From contig OY755038.1 of NCBI GenBank assembly GCA_963576565.1, positions 183,361,652 through 183,425,651 of the forward strand: 64,000 nt of DNA, written 5' to 3'. This document shows positions 10,863-20,800 of this stretch, piece by piece (the first letter of the stretch is position 1; each line of letters begins with the position of its first letter). The translations under genes and the position numbers were made by a program. This stretch comes from Aspidapion aeneum. Its lineage: Eukaryota; Arthropoda; Insecta; Coleoptera; Brentidae. Under the pieces are notes generated by a model. It was not told where the DNA came from and searched no databases. It was given only the letters and a program-made list of their open reading frames with translations.

Positions 10863-11680
10863 TACCGGGTAAGCCAAAAAAAACCGGACAATTTTTTTTT
10901 TACTTTTGAACTGTACCATCGATTGCAATGGTACAAACTGCACTTGCCAGAGAATTATTCAGAGTTTTGAATAAATGTATTTTTTTGTCCGCCATCTCAA
11001 AATCCAAGATGGCGGACAAAATTAAACTGTACCCTTCGAAGATGCTCGTTTATTTTTGTGTTGCAAATATGTTTTAATTATTTTGTTAAATCAATAAAAA
11101 AGCTGCATTCTTGCCGCGCACAACAAGGTGAGAGTCAGTCAAGGTTCTAAAACAATATATTTTTGTTTCTATCACTGTTTTAAATATTATACGATTGCCT
11201 TCCCAATCATGTCTGCATTTATTGAAGTGTAAACTTCTTTAGGCGCGTTTAGCACTTTTTGTGGGTACTGAATTGAACTGAGCCGTCACGCTTGGCTATG
11301 TAACGCTCATTCGGATGAAGTCGACTCGAGTCAACTAACTGTGAGAGGAACAGTCAGCAGAGCGATATGATGATGCAGATGAAGGCCACTTAGAGCAAAA
11401 TTTACCAGAGTAATTTATACCCAATTATAATTATGTAAATGTTCTTACTTTGTATATTACTTTGTCAATATACAACGCAAAAAATCTTGTATTTCGTATT
11501 ATTAACTTCGCCTTGTTGAAGTTTACACTTCTGATGTATGGTCTTAAGCACACACATTTTTTTTTCCTTATTAATTCATTACTACTGAACCGATTTTGAT
11601 GAAACAAAAAACATCCTGGTGAGACCCAAGTAACATTTTAGGGCATATTGGCAAGCTGAAGGGTCAAAATTTCCAATCAC
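10863..11680 (+). repeat. Left arm of a large inverted repeat made of ~335-bp units
   Basis: The sequence starting ACCGGGTAAGCC followed by an A-run and CCGGACAATT reappears inverted at 23842 and inward (GGGTGGGCT, A-run, CCGGACAATT). Shared landmarks inside the unit are: the CCAAGATGGCGGACA patch; a GTTTATT segment followed by TTGCCGCGCACAACAAGG; CAATCATGTCTGCATTT; and a TTCATTACTACTGAACCGATT block. The unit is interrupted by a small MITE at 11224-11531 and resumes at about 11570. Confidence 0.65.
11224..11531. mobile_element. Small MITE with GAAGTGTAAACTTC ends
   Basis: GAAGTGTAAACTTC at 11224 is mirrored exactly at 11518-11531, and GGCG follows a few bases further in on both arms, giving ~22-bp imperfect inverted repeats. 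It lies inside a 335-bp repeat unit whose sequence continues on the other side, which supports insertion. The target duplication is not clear. Confidence 0.55.
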
Positions 11681-12329
11681 AAAACTTTGCAGTTAAAGGT
11701 TTGTAAGATAGGTCATAAACTGGAACAAATAAGCCAAGAAATCGTTATTTATATAGACAAGAAATTTTGAAGAATTCTTTTAGGCAAAACTTTCTAATTT
11801 TTTTCTTCTTTATAAGTCTTTAAATTCGTTTTAGCTATAAAGGCAAAGTAACGACACGGTTTGTGCTAAACCTGACCTAATATTCTACTTTGAGGTTCTC
11901 GATTTCCCTAGGCATTTTTAAGACAACACAGCTTGTGAAATAGTGTATATTTTGACCTTAAAGACTTCTTGAAAGTTAAGAACTTCTTTGGTTGGCTCTG
12001 TTAGTTAGAGTTACTTATTTTTGACCTAAATGAATTCCTTCAAGGCAGGGCCCATTTTGGTTAAGTTACAGGTTGAAAATTATTATTTTTTTAAAATAAG
12101 TACAACCTAAAACGCATCGTTGAACTATATAGGAAAATCTGCCATTTTATTTAACCATATGGAAACTTCGGCGTTGACTAGTTTAATAGTTTCACTTTAT
12201 TTTGTCCTGATAAAAATTACGTATAACAAGTTGAAAACAAGAAAGAAGATCATTCTCAGATGACGTCGCAACCCAAACAAACCAATTTGAGGTTAACTGT
12301 AGTGTTTTCTTTTTCACTAAGTTCTAAAA
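11681..12329. other. Unassigned sequence
   Basis: I see no supported feature between the 335-bp repeat and the THAP relic. Confidence 0.5.
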
Positions 12330-12675
12330 TAGAGAGAATGTGAAGTTTTTTCGGATTCGTGCTGCATTGAAAAATGCAGGTGACAGTCAAAATGCCTTAT
12401 CAAAACAGAGGCAGGAGATGTGGATTAAAGCCCTTAGAAGAGGAGGATTTAGTGAATCTCAAGTAAAGCATGCTCCACACACTTCAAAACAGGTAATAAA
12501 TTCTAAAAAATAGCCCTTTGTTTATATTGTTTAAAATTGTTTTGTTTTCAGGAAGATCTGCTGATTTTCTAAATAAAGATCACCCTGATTGGATTCCCCA
12601 ACTATAATCCTGTAGCTGTGACTGCCACACAAATTGAGCATCAAAAAAGAGGAAGCAGCTTGAACTTGATGAGGT
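12330..12675 (+). pseudogene. THAP-type zinc-finger relic split by an intron
   Basis: The first block (about 12340-12492) reads KFFRIRAALKNAGDSQNALS then KQRQEMWIKALRRGGFSESQ, the spacing and wording of the middle of a THAP DNA-binding domain (FF.I...SKQRQ..WIKALRR). It ends at CAG followed by GTAATA. After 58 bp a TTTTCAG acceptor precedes a second block, GRSADFLNKDHPDWIP, which matches the end of THAP domains (F.SG..AD......PDWIP). A donor-like GAG/GTAAGT follows at about 12673. The N-terminal C-x(2-4)-C and the central CSxHF are not recognisable, and the second block meets stops, so this is decayed. It could be a host THAP gene fragment or the end of a P-like transposon. Confidence 0.55.
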
Positions 12676-12891
12676 AAGTCTGTGTACATATAGTTCACAC
12701 TGCCATTCTTAATGAAAATACAATACACGCAAGCAAGTGATACACACATTTTTGCGCTCCTGAAGTTTAACCTTTTTTCGCAGTAGTGAGTTGTGAATAT
12801 CTCCTGCATGGTGATGTAATTAAATTTCCAGAAAGCAGCTGCCAAAAGTAATAATTTGATTAAAATTAATCCTTATCACTTATAACAAAAA

Positions 12892-13820
12892 ATGCCTACC
12901 TGCGAAGAATGCTAAGATACGATAAACTCGAAAAATAAAAAGGTTTTTTGTAGCCAATGCAAAAAACCTTATCATTCCACCTGCGTTCATGAATCCGAGA
13001 ACCTAGTAACTTTGTTGGCGGAGATCCCCGGTCTTTCCTGGCGATGTCATCGCTGTGTTGCCGATTGTATTACATTGAATCAGCAGGAAATAAAAAACCT
13101 AATAGAAAGCAAAGTTCAAGAAGCTTTACAAGCTCTCAACACACCTTTGAAAGAAATTCGATACTATGAATATTGCCGCTGATAAACTTGCATTACTTTC
13201 AAATGAATTGCAACCACCTACGCAATCCAAGCAAAAAAAGTACTCAGAAATTCTTAAAAATAACACTTAGCCTGCCGTCCTGATCAAGCCTAAAAATGAA
13301 TCTCAAACAAACGATCAAATCAGAAAAGCGCTTCTAGAAAACATCAACCCTGTGGAAGAAAATTTTGCCTTTATGAAAATCAAGCACACAAGCAAAGGTG
13401 GAGTCCTTATTGCCTGCAAAAATTCGGAGGATAAGAACAGATTTAAAACCCTAGCAGAGGAAAATTTATCCGAAGAATATGAAGTCCGCGAAATACATGG
13501 AATTAATCCCAGAATCGTCGGTTTTACAGAATGCCTCTCAGATGAACAATTATCCACAATTTTAATTAAACTAAATTCTGACTATTCCGCGTTGTTTTAA
13601 GTGTAACGAATTTTACCACTCATCTAAAAACTGCGAAAAAACTGTCTCTTGTCCAAGATGTGGCAAAATTCATGACGTTAAAGACTGCAAATCTGATAAC
13701 CTACAGTGCACCAACTGCATAAAACTTAAAAAGGACGATGACAGCATTTGGGATACTAATAAATGCACTGCATATAAAAACGCAATAACTAGACTGCAAA
13801 AAAACATCATGCAACAATAG
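12892..13820 (+). pseudogene. LINE ORF1 (PHD-like finger plus zinc knuckle), broken
   Basis: This is ORF1 of a non-LTR retrotransposon, whose product normally coats the element RNA. From ATG 12892 there is a PHD-like Cys/His pattern (CEEC, FCSQC, YHSTC, WRCHRC) interrupted by a TAA at codon 8. A second stretch at 13260-13600 (KPKNESQTNDQIRKALLENI, GGVLIACKNSEDKNRFKTL) follows in another frame, then CFKCNEFYHSSKNC and CPRCGKIHDVKDC knuckles in a third frame (13584-13820), ending at TAG 13818. At least two frameshifts and two stops are visible. Layout and motifs fit insect Jockey/CR1-type ORF1; the clade is not certain. Confidence 0.7.
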
Positions 13821-13847
13821 CAAACAAATCTCCCACCTAAATCAGAT

Positions 13848-14925
13848 TCCGTTGATTTTTCACTTTATTACCAGAACTGTCAGGGACTTAGAAGTAAAAC
13901 TGGCAACCTCTTACTTTCAACGTATACATGCGACTATGATGTGATTTCATTCACTGAAACTTGGCTGGTTCCTGACATTTCTGATATAGTTTATGAACAC
14001 TAATTTTAACGTTTACCGCCTTGATAGAGATAGAAAGACAACAGGCCTGACAAGGGGTATGGGTGTTCTTTTAGCGGTCAATAACATCTTGCAATCTTCT
14101 CAAGTTATTTTTCCTACATCAATAATTACACTGATTCCCAGGTTTGCGGACATTGTTGGAGTAAAAATCCATTTTCAGAAATCAATCATATATATTTTCA
14201 CAATATACATACAACCTCCGGTACGCCCCACGGATATAGAGAATATTCTCGACTTTTTTATTGCACTTGATATTATTCCTAACAACAAAGTTATAATCCT
14301 CGGTGACTTAAATGTCCCGCAATATGCGAACTTTCTAGACTTCCAAAATAAACACCAATTTACTGACACTCTGGTAATTAAATTAAATGACTTTATGAGC
14401 ATATTTCAACTGACGCAGATGAACATTCAGCGAAACTCGATAAATCGAATCCTTGACTTAGTTTTACAGAAAGATGTTAACCTAATATGCACAAGAGCAA
14501 CTGACGTACTGGTTCGTGAACATGACGACCATACGGCTCTAAATGTTCACGTTACCGGACTGGCTGAAGAAACTAATCTGTCTAATATTAATTCACAAAC
14601 AGTATACAACTTTCGAAAGGCTAATTTTCCAGCTTTATATCTGCAACTCTCGAACACAGACTGGGGTTTTTTGAATGACTTTGAGGATTTAGACCAAATG
14701 AGTCAGCAACTATACATATACATTTACGGTATTTTTGAAAAACTGGTTCCAAAATATTCAAAAAATCCCAAAAAGCGGCAGTTTCCTCCTTGGTTTACGC
14801 CCGATATCATTAAAAATATATATAAAAAAGAAAGGCTGCGAAAGGTAAATAAAAAAAATCCAAATCCTAATACCTACCGAGAATTTAGTCAATTAAGAGC
14901 ATATTTAAAACTTCTCCTTCCAAAT
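13848..14925 (+). pseudogene. LINE ORF2, apurinic-type endonuclease only
   Basis: The endonuclease opens with YYQNCQGLRSKT and SFTETWL (13860-13990), then shifts frame near 13990. It continues from 13993 with RGMGVLLAV, IILGDLNVP and EHDDHTALNV, the expected order of APE-type motifs (RGMGV instead of the usual RGGGV). Past the nuclease, a linker (RQFPPWFTPDIIKNIYKKER) leads toward the reverse transcriptase, but homology stops at about 14925 and no RT motif follows. The missing 3' part is the opposite of the usual 5' truncation, so later deletion or replacement is likely. The long open stretch of 13993-14982 shows few disabling changes, so decay is moderate. Confidence 0.75.
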
Positions 14926-15069
14926 TACCTTTGTTTTTGTCCCCACTTTGGGAAAATGTCGGGAAATTTCCCTCTTTTTTAACCTTTTAATTTGCTATGG
15001 GGAAAAATTACTCTCTTATTTTAAGTAAACTTTACCTAATTTTAACCAAAAATGTTACTTGGGGAATTG

Positions 15070-15733
15070 ATTGCTTTTTAAAGACTATGATCAAAATTTA
15101 AAATGTGAGATGGCGGATAGAATTATACTTGATTCTTCAAAATGGCGTGTTTATTCTTATTTTTTTTAAATGTTTTAGTTTTCTTTTTAATTTATAGAAA
15201 GTCGCTACTTTTGACCCGCACAACAAGGTCCAAATTAATGGTCCTCAAAAAATATATTTTTGTTTGAGCCATTGTTTTATAGATCATACGATAGCATTGC
15301 TAATCCTGTCTGCATGCATTTCCTAATAAACTCATTATTACAGAACCGATCTTAGTGAAATAAAAGAAATCATGGTAAGAATTGATTGTTCTTTAAAGAT
15401 TTTAATCGAAATTTGCCGCCATCTTAAAACCTAAGATGTCAGACAGAATCATACTTGATCTTTCAAATGAGCTCGTTTATTTTTATTTTCCGAAAATGTT
15501 TTAGCTTTTTTTCAATTTATTGAAAAGCACTACTTTTTTCTCTCATAACGAGGTACAAATGAAGTAAATCGGTAGTGGTTCTCACAAAATCGGATTTTGT
15601 TTTAACCATTGTTTTATAAACTATACGGTTGCATAGTCAATCCGGTCTGCAATTATTTCTTTATAAATTCATTATTACTGATCCGATTTTAATAAGTTAT
15701 CGTTAAAGAGCAATCACTTCTCACCATAATTTG
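15070..15733. repeat. Two ~335-bp repeat units, then the turn of the inverted repeat
   Basis: Two direct units are recognisable by AGATGGCGGATAGAATTATA (about 15107) and the related AGATGTCAGACAGAATCATA (about 15434), a period near 331 bp. At about 15697 the sequence turns: the last ~36 bp (GAGCAATCACTTCTCACC) belong to the opposite orientation and run straight into the sequence after the Bel1 element at 22894. The Bel1 insertion therefore sits about 36 bp from the centre of this palindrome. Confidence 0.65.
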
Positions 15734-16218
15734 TGTTCGTGCAACTTTAATTTTAAATTCAAATTTTGCGCCAAATTCCCGTATTCGGAAAACCCACACA
15801 ATTTCAATTTGATTGGCACAAGCAAAACGCCAGCGCCATCTACGAAAAATGAATCTGCGCAAAAAGGCGTAACCAAAAAAAGATTCGTCTGTCGTATTCT
15901 ATCGAGATCACCACGCAGCATGGTGATAAATTCTATTAACCAAAAAATCCAATAACATTCTTAGAAAATCAAACTAAACCATTACACAAACAAGTGATTC
16001 TAGTGTGGATCGACTGCAACGACTGGGCCAGCGAGAGGAGCTCCTCTGGACGACGGGAACAACTGAAAAGGTGAGTGCCAATCCTCTATATTGTCTTTGT
16101 GTGGCTCGGAAAAATTAATATTTTTACATCGTCCTTTTAAGGATTTTTGCACCCAGATTTTATAAAACGACCAGCGCGCTTACAGTCCCGCAGCTCTACC
16201 ATCCTCAAAACAGCAACA
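15734..16218 (+). repeat. Bel1 5' LTR
   Basis: 485 bp, starting TGTTCGTGCAAC and ending CAGCAACA, so it has TG...CA termini. A consensus splice-donor-like AAAAG/GTGAGTG occurs at 16067-16077. Small open frames across the LTR on both strands are incidental. Confidence 0.97.
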
Positions 16219-16791
16219 TTTTCTGGTCCCACGACCCAGATAGTTTTTTAAAATTTGTTTGCTAAAAGTATTAGATTTTTTCGCCCCGCCATTTTGGTTC
16301 GCTTAGTTGCCGTGTCCAGTTTAAATCGGAGGTTCCGTCCCCCCTTGCGTGGCTTAACGGTTGCTCCACCCACATTTCATTGCAGCCGAAATTGGCACTT
16401 GGTACGTCGTTTGTTTTGATTCAAAAATCGAAATTTGTTTAAATAATAGTTATTTGTTTAAATAATATGTTATAGTTATTCAAAACAACAAAAGTGCTTG
16501 TGAGTTAAATGCTTTATTCTTATTTAACAGGTAAACAAACACATCTAGTAGAATTAGTATTTACCTGTAAATAATAAGAGAAGCGGTAGTAGGTACAAGT
16601 TGTTTTGTGTGCATTTATTTTGGGAGAAAAATCGCGACCTAGGATAACAGCTGTTGATAAGTTTTGCGTTTATTCGAGAAGTCGATAATAAAATATATGC
16701 GTGTTGAACTCTTTTGGACTGATTAAAGTCAATAGGGGTCAAGTGTTAGTTTTATTCCTTTTAAATATTTTTTATTTTTTTAATTAACAAT

Positions 16792-17820
16792 ATGTCGTTA
16801 AAAAAGCTTGAGAATCAACGCAAAGTTTCAATATCTCGTATTACGGAAACGTATAACTTGGGAACAAAAGCTAAATCAGATAGTTCTTCCTTGCCAATTT
16901 TTAAGGCGTTTTACGAATCGTTAGATGATCACTATGAACAATTTAAAAACATTCATAATGACATCATAGGTCTCTTGAAAGACGACGACGATGATGAATT
17001 CGAAGTACAGGACAAAATTAGGAAAGATACGGATCTATTCTACCACCAAGCTAAAGTTCTTTTTTCGAGTTTATGTTCCGATTCAGTTCATTCAAATTTT
17101 ACCCCCGCAACTTCACACTATTCACGTAGCGATGATCTGGGCCCTTTAAAGGTACCTTGCTTTAATGGAAACGTAAAAAAGTGGCCAACCTTTTACGATG
17201 TTTATTCTTGTTTGGTTCACGAAAACTCTAATTATTCCGATATAAGGAAATTTCAACATTTGCTAACCTTCCTTGAGGGCGAACCACTTAATATTTTAAG
17301 TACTATAAAATTAACGGCAAGTAATTACGCAATCGCCTGGAAGGTATTAACAGATCGCTATCAAAATAAAAGACTTTTAGCAAGTACCTACTGGAACTCA
17401 ATCTACTATGCAAATTCTTTAAAGGGAAACCAGTCAGCAAAGGGTCTTAGAGTCTTGGTAGATACCTTTTCCGAGAATATTGCGGCGCTCGAAAATCTTG
17501 AATTTCCAGTAACGTCGTGGTGTTTTTGTTTATTTTCAATTTTATTATCAAAAATCGATCAAACCACAAGAACCGCTTTCGAATTAAAGTATAGTACTAC
17601 CGAGATTCCAACATATCAAAATCTAATTCAGTTTCTTATTAACCAATGCCGTGCTCTTGAAACAGTACAGCTATCTCCCCAAAATACGCAAATGCAACCT
17701 TCGACTTCAAAACAGCAAAAACCAAATTATTCGAATTCTAGTAACCAAAAATATAATTCTTATTCAAATAATCAGTACAAATCAAGACCTCCATCAAATT
17801 TTTTAGCGCATACGCACTAA
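16792..17820 (+). CDS. gag: Bel1 Gag (capsid-type, DUF1759-like)
   Basis: 342 residues from ATG 16792 (context AACAATATGT). Gag assembles the cytoplasmic particle that packages element RNA. An acidic patch (LLKDDDDDEFE, about residues 63-73) is followed by the conserved block PCFNGNVKKWPTFYDVYSCL, then ...RKFQHLLTFLEGEPLNIL and ...VLTDRYQNKRLLAS, the signature of Bel/Pao Gag. A Q/N/S-rich tail follows. The frame stops at TAA 17818, just before three zinc-knuckle-like groups (CKLCNNSFHPLSQC, CINCLRSNHQVIDC, CRVCRHRHHSLIH) that continue in the same frame after a second TAA at 17836. As written, the Gag made lacks its nucleocapsid part. Confidence 0.92.
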   Translation: MSLKKLENQRKVSISRITETYNLGTKAKSDSSSLPIFKAFYESLDDHYEQFKNIHNDIIGLLKDDDDDEFEVQDKIRKDTDLFYHQAKVLFSSLCSDSVHSNFTPATSHYSRSDDLGPLKVPCFNGNVKKWPTFYDVYSCLVHENSNYSDIRKFQHLLTFLEGEPLNILSTIKLTASNYAIAWKVLTDRYQNKRLLASTYWNSIYYANSLKGNQSAKGLRVLVDTFSENIAALENLEFPVTSWCFCLFSILLSKIDQTTRTAFELKYSTTEIPTYQNLIQFLINQCRALETVQLSPQNTQMQPSTSKQQKPNYSNSSNQKYNSYSNNQYKSRPPSNFLAHTH

Positions 17821-17838
17821 CAAGTATCAAATAAATAA

Positions 17839-20800
17839 TCCAATACTCAATTTCGACAAAACCAACAACCCTATAAGTGCAAATTATGCAATAATTCTTT
17901 TCATCCACTCTCGCAGTGTGGTGTTTTTATCTCCAAATCTCCTTCAGATCGTTTTACTTATGTAAAACAACAATCGTTATGTATCAACTGTTTACGTTCA
18001 AATCATCAAGTAATTGACTGCAGTAGTACCTACAACTGCAGGGTATGTCGACATAGGCACCATAGTCTTATTCATCTATCGCAAACGACAGATTCAATCC
18101 GTCATAATTCAAGCCAAAATTCAAATCAAAATTCGAACTTAAATCAAAGTTTTAATTCAAATCAAGTGGCCGTGCCTAGCACAGGCACAAACTTATCGTA
18201 TCAGAATTCAAATTCAAGTCTTAGCCAACAGAACCCTAGTTTTGTTCAACCCAGTTCAAATTCAATTCAAATCAATTCGAATCCAAATACATCTACAAAT
18301 CAATACTCTTCGTTATCCACCTTGACGCCCCGTACGACAGTGCTTCTAGCGACTATAAAATTAGAGGTACTCGATAGTCGGGGTAACTACCAACCTGTCC
18401 GAGCACTTCTGGACAGCGGTAGCCAAGCTAACCTGATAAGCGAAGCTTGTCTTAACAGGTTAGGCTTGCCAAGAAACAAAATTTCGATCCCTGTTCTGGG
18501 ACTAAATCAATCTTCATCGGCCACTAACGGCATTTCTACTTGCACTATTCGCGCCCTAGGCCAACAAGAGCCTACCTTTTCTATTCAAGTCTTCGTTTTA
18601 CCGAAACTCTGTTCGAATATGCCCTCAGTACAGGTAGATTCATCCAATTGGAGTCATATCTCAAATCTAAAGCTTGCAGATAACCAATTTTACAACCCTG
18701 GTCCAATTGACTTACTCTTAGGTGCACAACTTTACACAGAAATCGTCCAATCAGGACGAATTCCAGGACCTCACGGCCTACCCTCCGCTTTTGAGACAGT
18801 TTTTGGGTGGGTCTTGATGGGCCAAACTCAAAACATAAATATTTCACCTCAAGTCAATTCTTACTTTACTTCCTGTGAGCAGTCTCTCGACTTTAATATT
18901 CGCAGATTTTGGGAACTAGAATCAATTAAGTCAAAAACGTTTCTCTCACCCGAAGAAAAAAGATGTGAAGAGATTTTCCAAAAAACTACCACTAGAGATA
19001 TTTCGGGCCGATTTACTGTAAATTTGCCTTTTCGTCACATTGACCCTCCTGACCTAGGAGACACATATTCAGTGGCCTATCGTCAATTTTTGTCTCTTGA
19101 ATCTCGCTTAATAAAAAATTCAAATTTCTATAGTATGTACTCGGATTTTATGAGAGAATATCTCAAAAACGGGCACATGTCTTTAATTCCAAGATCCGAA
19201 CCTAGACCTCAGTTATGTTCTTATTTACCACATCACGGAGTCCTTCGTCTTGACAAATCAACGACTAAACTCCGGGTGGTTTTTAACCCCTCGATTAAGG
19301 GTTCGAAAGGCCTAAGCATGAACGAAACTCTTTTAATAGGACCAAAATTACAAGCCGATATTTCGGAAATTCTATTAAAATTCAGATTTTATTCTATCGT
19401 ATTTTTGACTAATATAAAACAGCACTTTTTACAAATTCAAATTAATCCAATTCATCGGGACTACCAAAGGCTACTTTGGCGATTTGATCCCAATGAACCC
19501 CTGCAGGAATACAGGCTTAATACAGTGACGTTTGGTGTTAGTTCAAGTCCCTATTTAGCTATTAGAACTCTTAGAGAACTAGCCATCCTGGAGGCTAAGA
19601 ATTATCCTGAAGCATCCCAGGTCCTTTTGAATAACATTTTCATGGACGATATTTGCTGTGGAGCTAACTCTCTAGAAGGTGCTTTATCACTTCAAAAGGA
19701 TCTCATAGCGTTGCTTAAATTGGGAAAATTTGAATTAAGAAAATGGGCATCAAATAATCCGAAACTTCTTTCACATTTGTCGCCCGCTGATTGTCAGATC
19801 CCTGTTACCTTTGAAGACGATTCTTCAACATCGATTAAGGTGTTGGGCCTTCAATGGCACCCTTCTACAGATACTTTTACCTATTCTTGTACCCCTTGTG
19901 AAAAACCTTGCACCAAAAGGAATATTTTATCAGCTATCGCTAAAATTTGGGATCCTATAGGTTTCTTATCGCCTGTTTCATTTTTAGCCAAAGTGATTAT
20001 GCAAAAACTTTGGTTATGCAAAACTGATTGGGATGAAATACCCCCCGATCCAATCAAAACTCTTTGGAATCAATTCAATAATCAATTAACCACTCTTTCG
20101 AATCTTTGTATACCTAGACATATTTTTTCGAATAATATTCAACGATGTCAATTGCTAGGTTTCTGCGATGCATCCGAGCTAGGATACGCTTCTTGCGTAT
20201 ACGTTCGCGTCGAATTACCAAATAAAATTATCAAAACTGCTCTAGTCATGGGCAAGTCAAGGGTTGCTCCCTTACACACTATTTCAATCCCACGTTTGGA
20301 ACTACTTGGAGCTACTCTATTAGCTGATTTACTCGAACTAGTTATTCGCACCTATTCATCATTACTCGTAATCGATGAAATTCTTGCGTTCTCGGACTCA
20401 CAGGTCACGCTTCATTGGGTCACATCTTCACCTCACAAGTGGAAGACCTTTGTGGCAAACCGCGTAAGTCGTATTCAAGAAACAATCCCCGAAGTCCCAT
20501 GGTATCACATTACTTCACTCGAGAACCCTGCCGACTGCGCTAGCAGAGGGTTGTCTCCTAATAACTTAATAAATCACCCTCTTTGGTTTCACGGCCCTCC
20601 ATGGATTACCTTGCCCACTACGGAGTGGCAAATTCAAAGGTTTATAAATGAACGTTCTTTGGGAGTTCCAGACGAGGTTCTCAAAGAAGAAAAACCGGAA
20701 AATTCAGTGGTGCTGACGGCAGAAATTCAAAATCAAAACTTTTTTGATAGATTAATCGATAAAATATCCAATTTAAATACCATTCACAAAATCATTTGTC

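Noticed and set aside
15721..15955. Small frames in the Bel1 LTRs (also at 22393-22630)
   Set aside because: Identical in both LTRs on both strands, with no known LTR-encoded protein in Bel/Pao. Treated as incidental.
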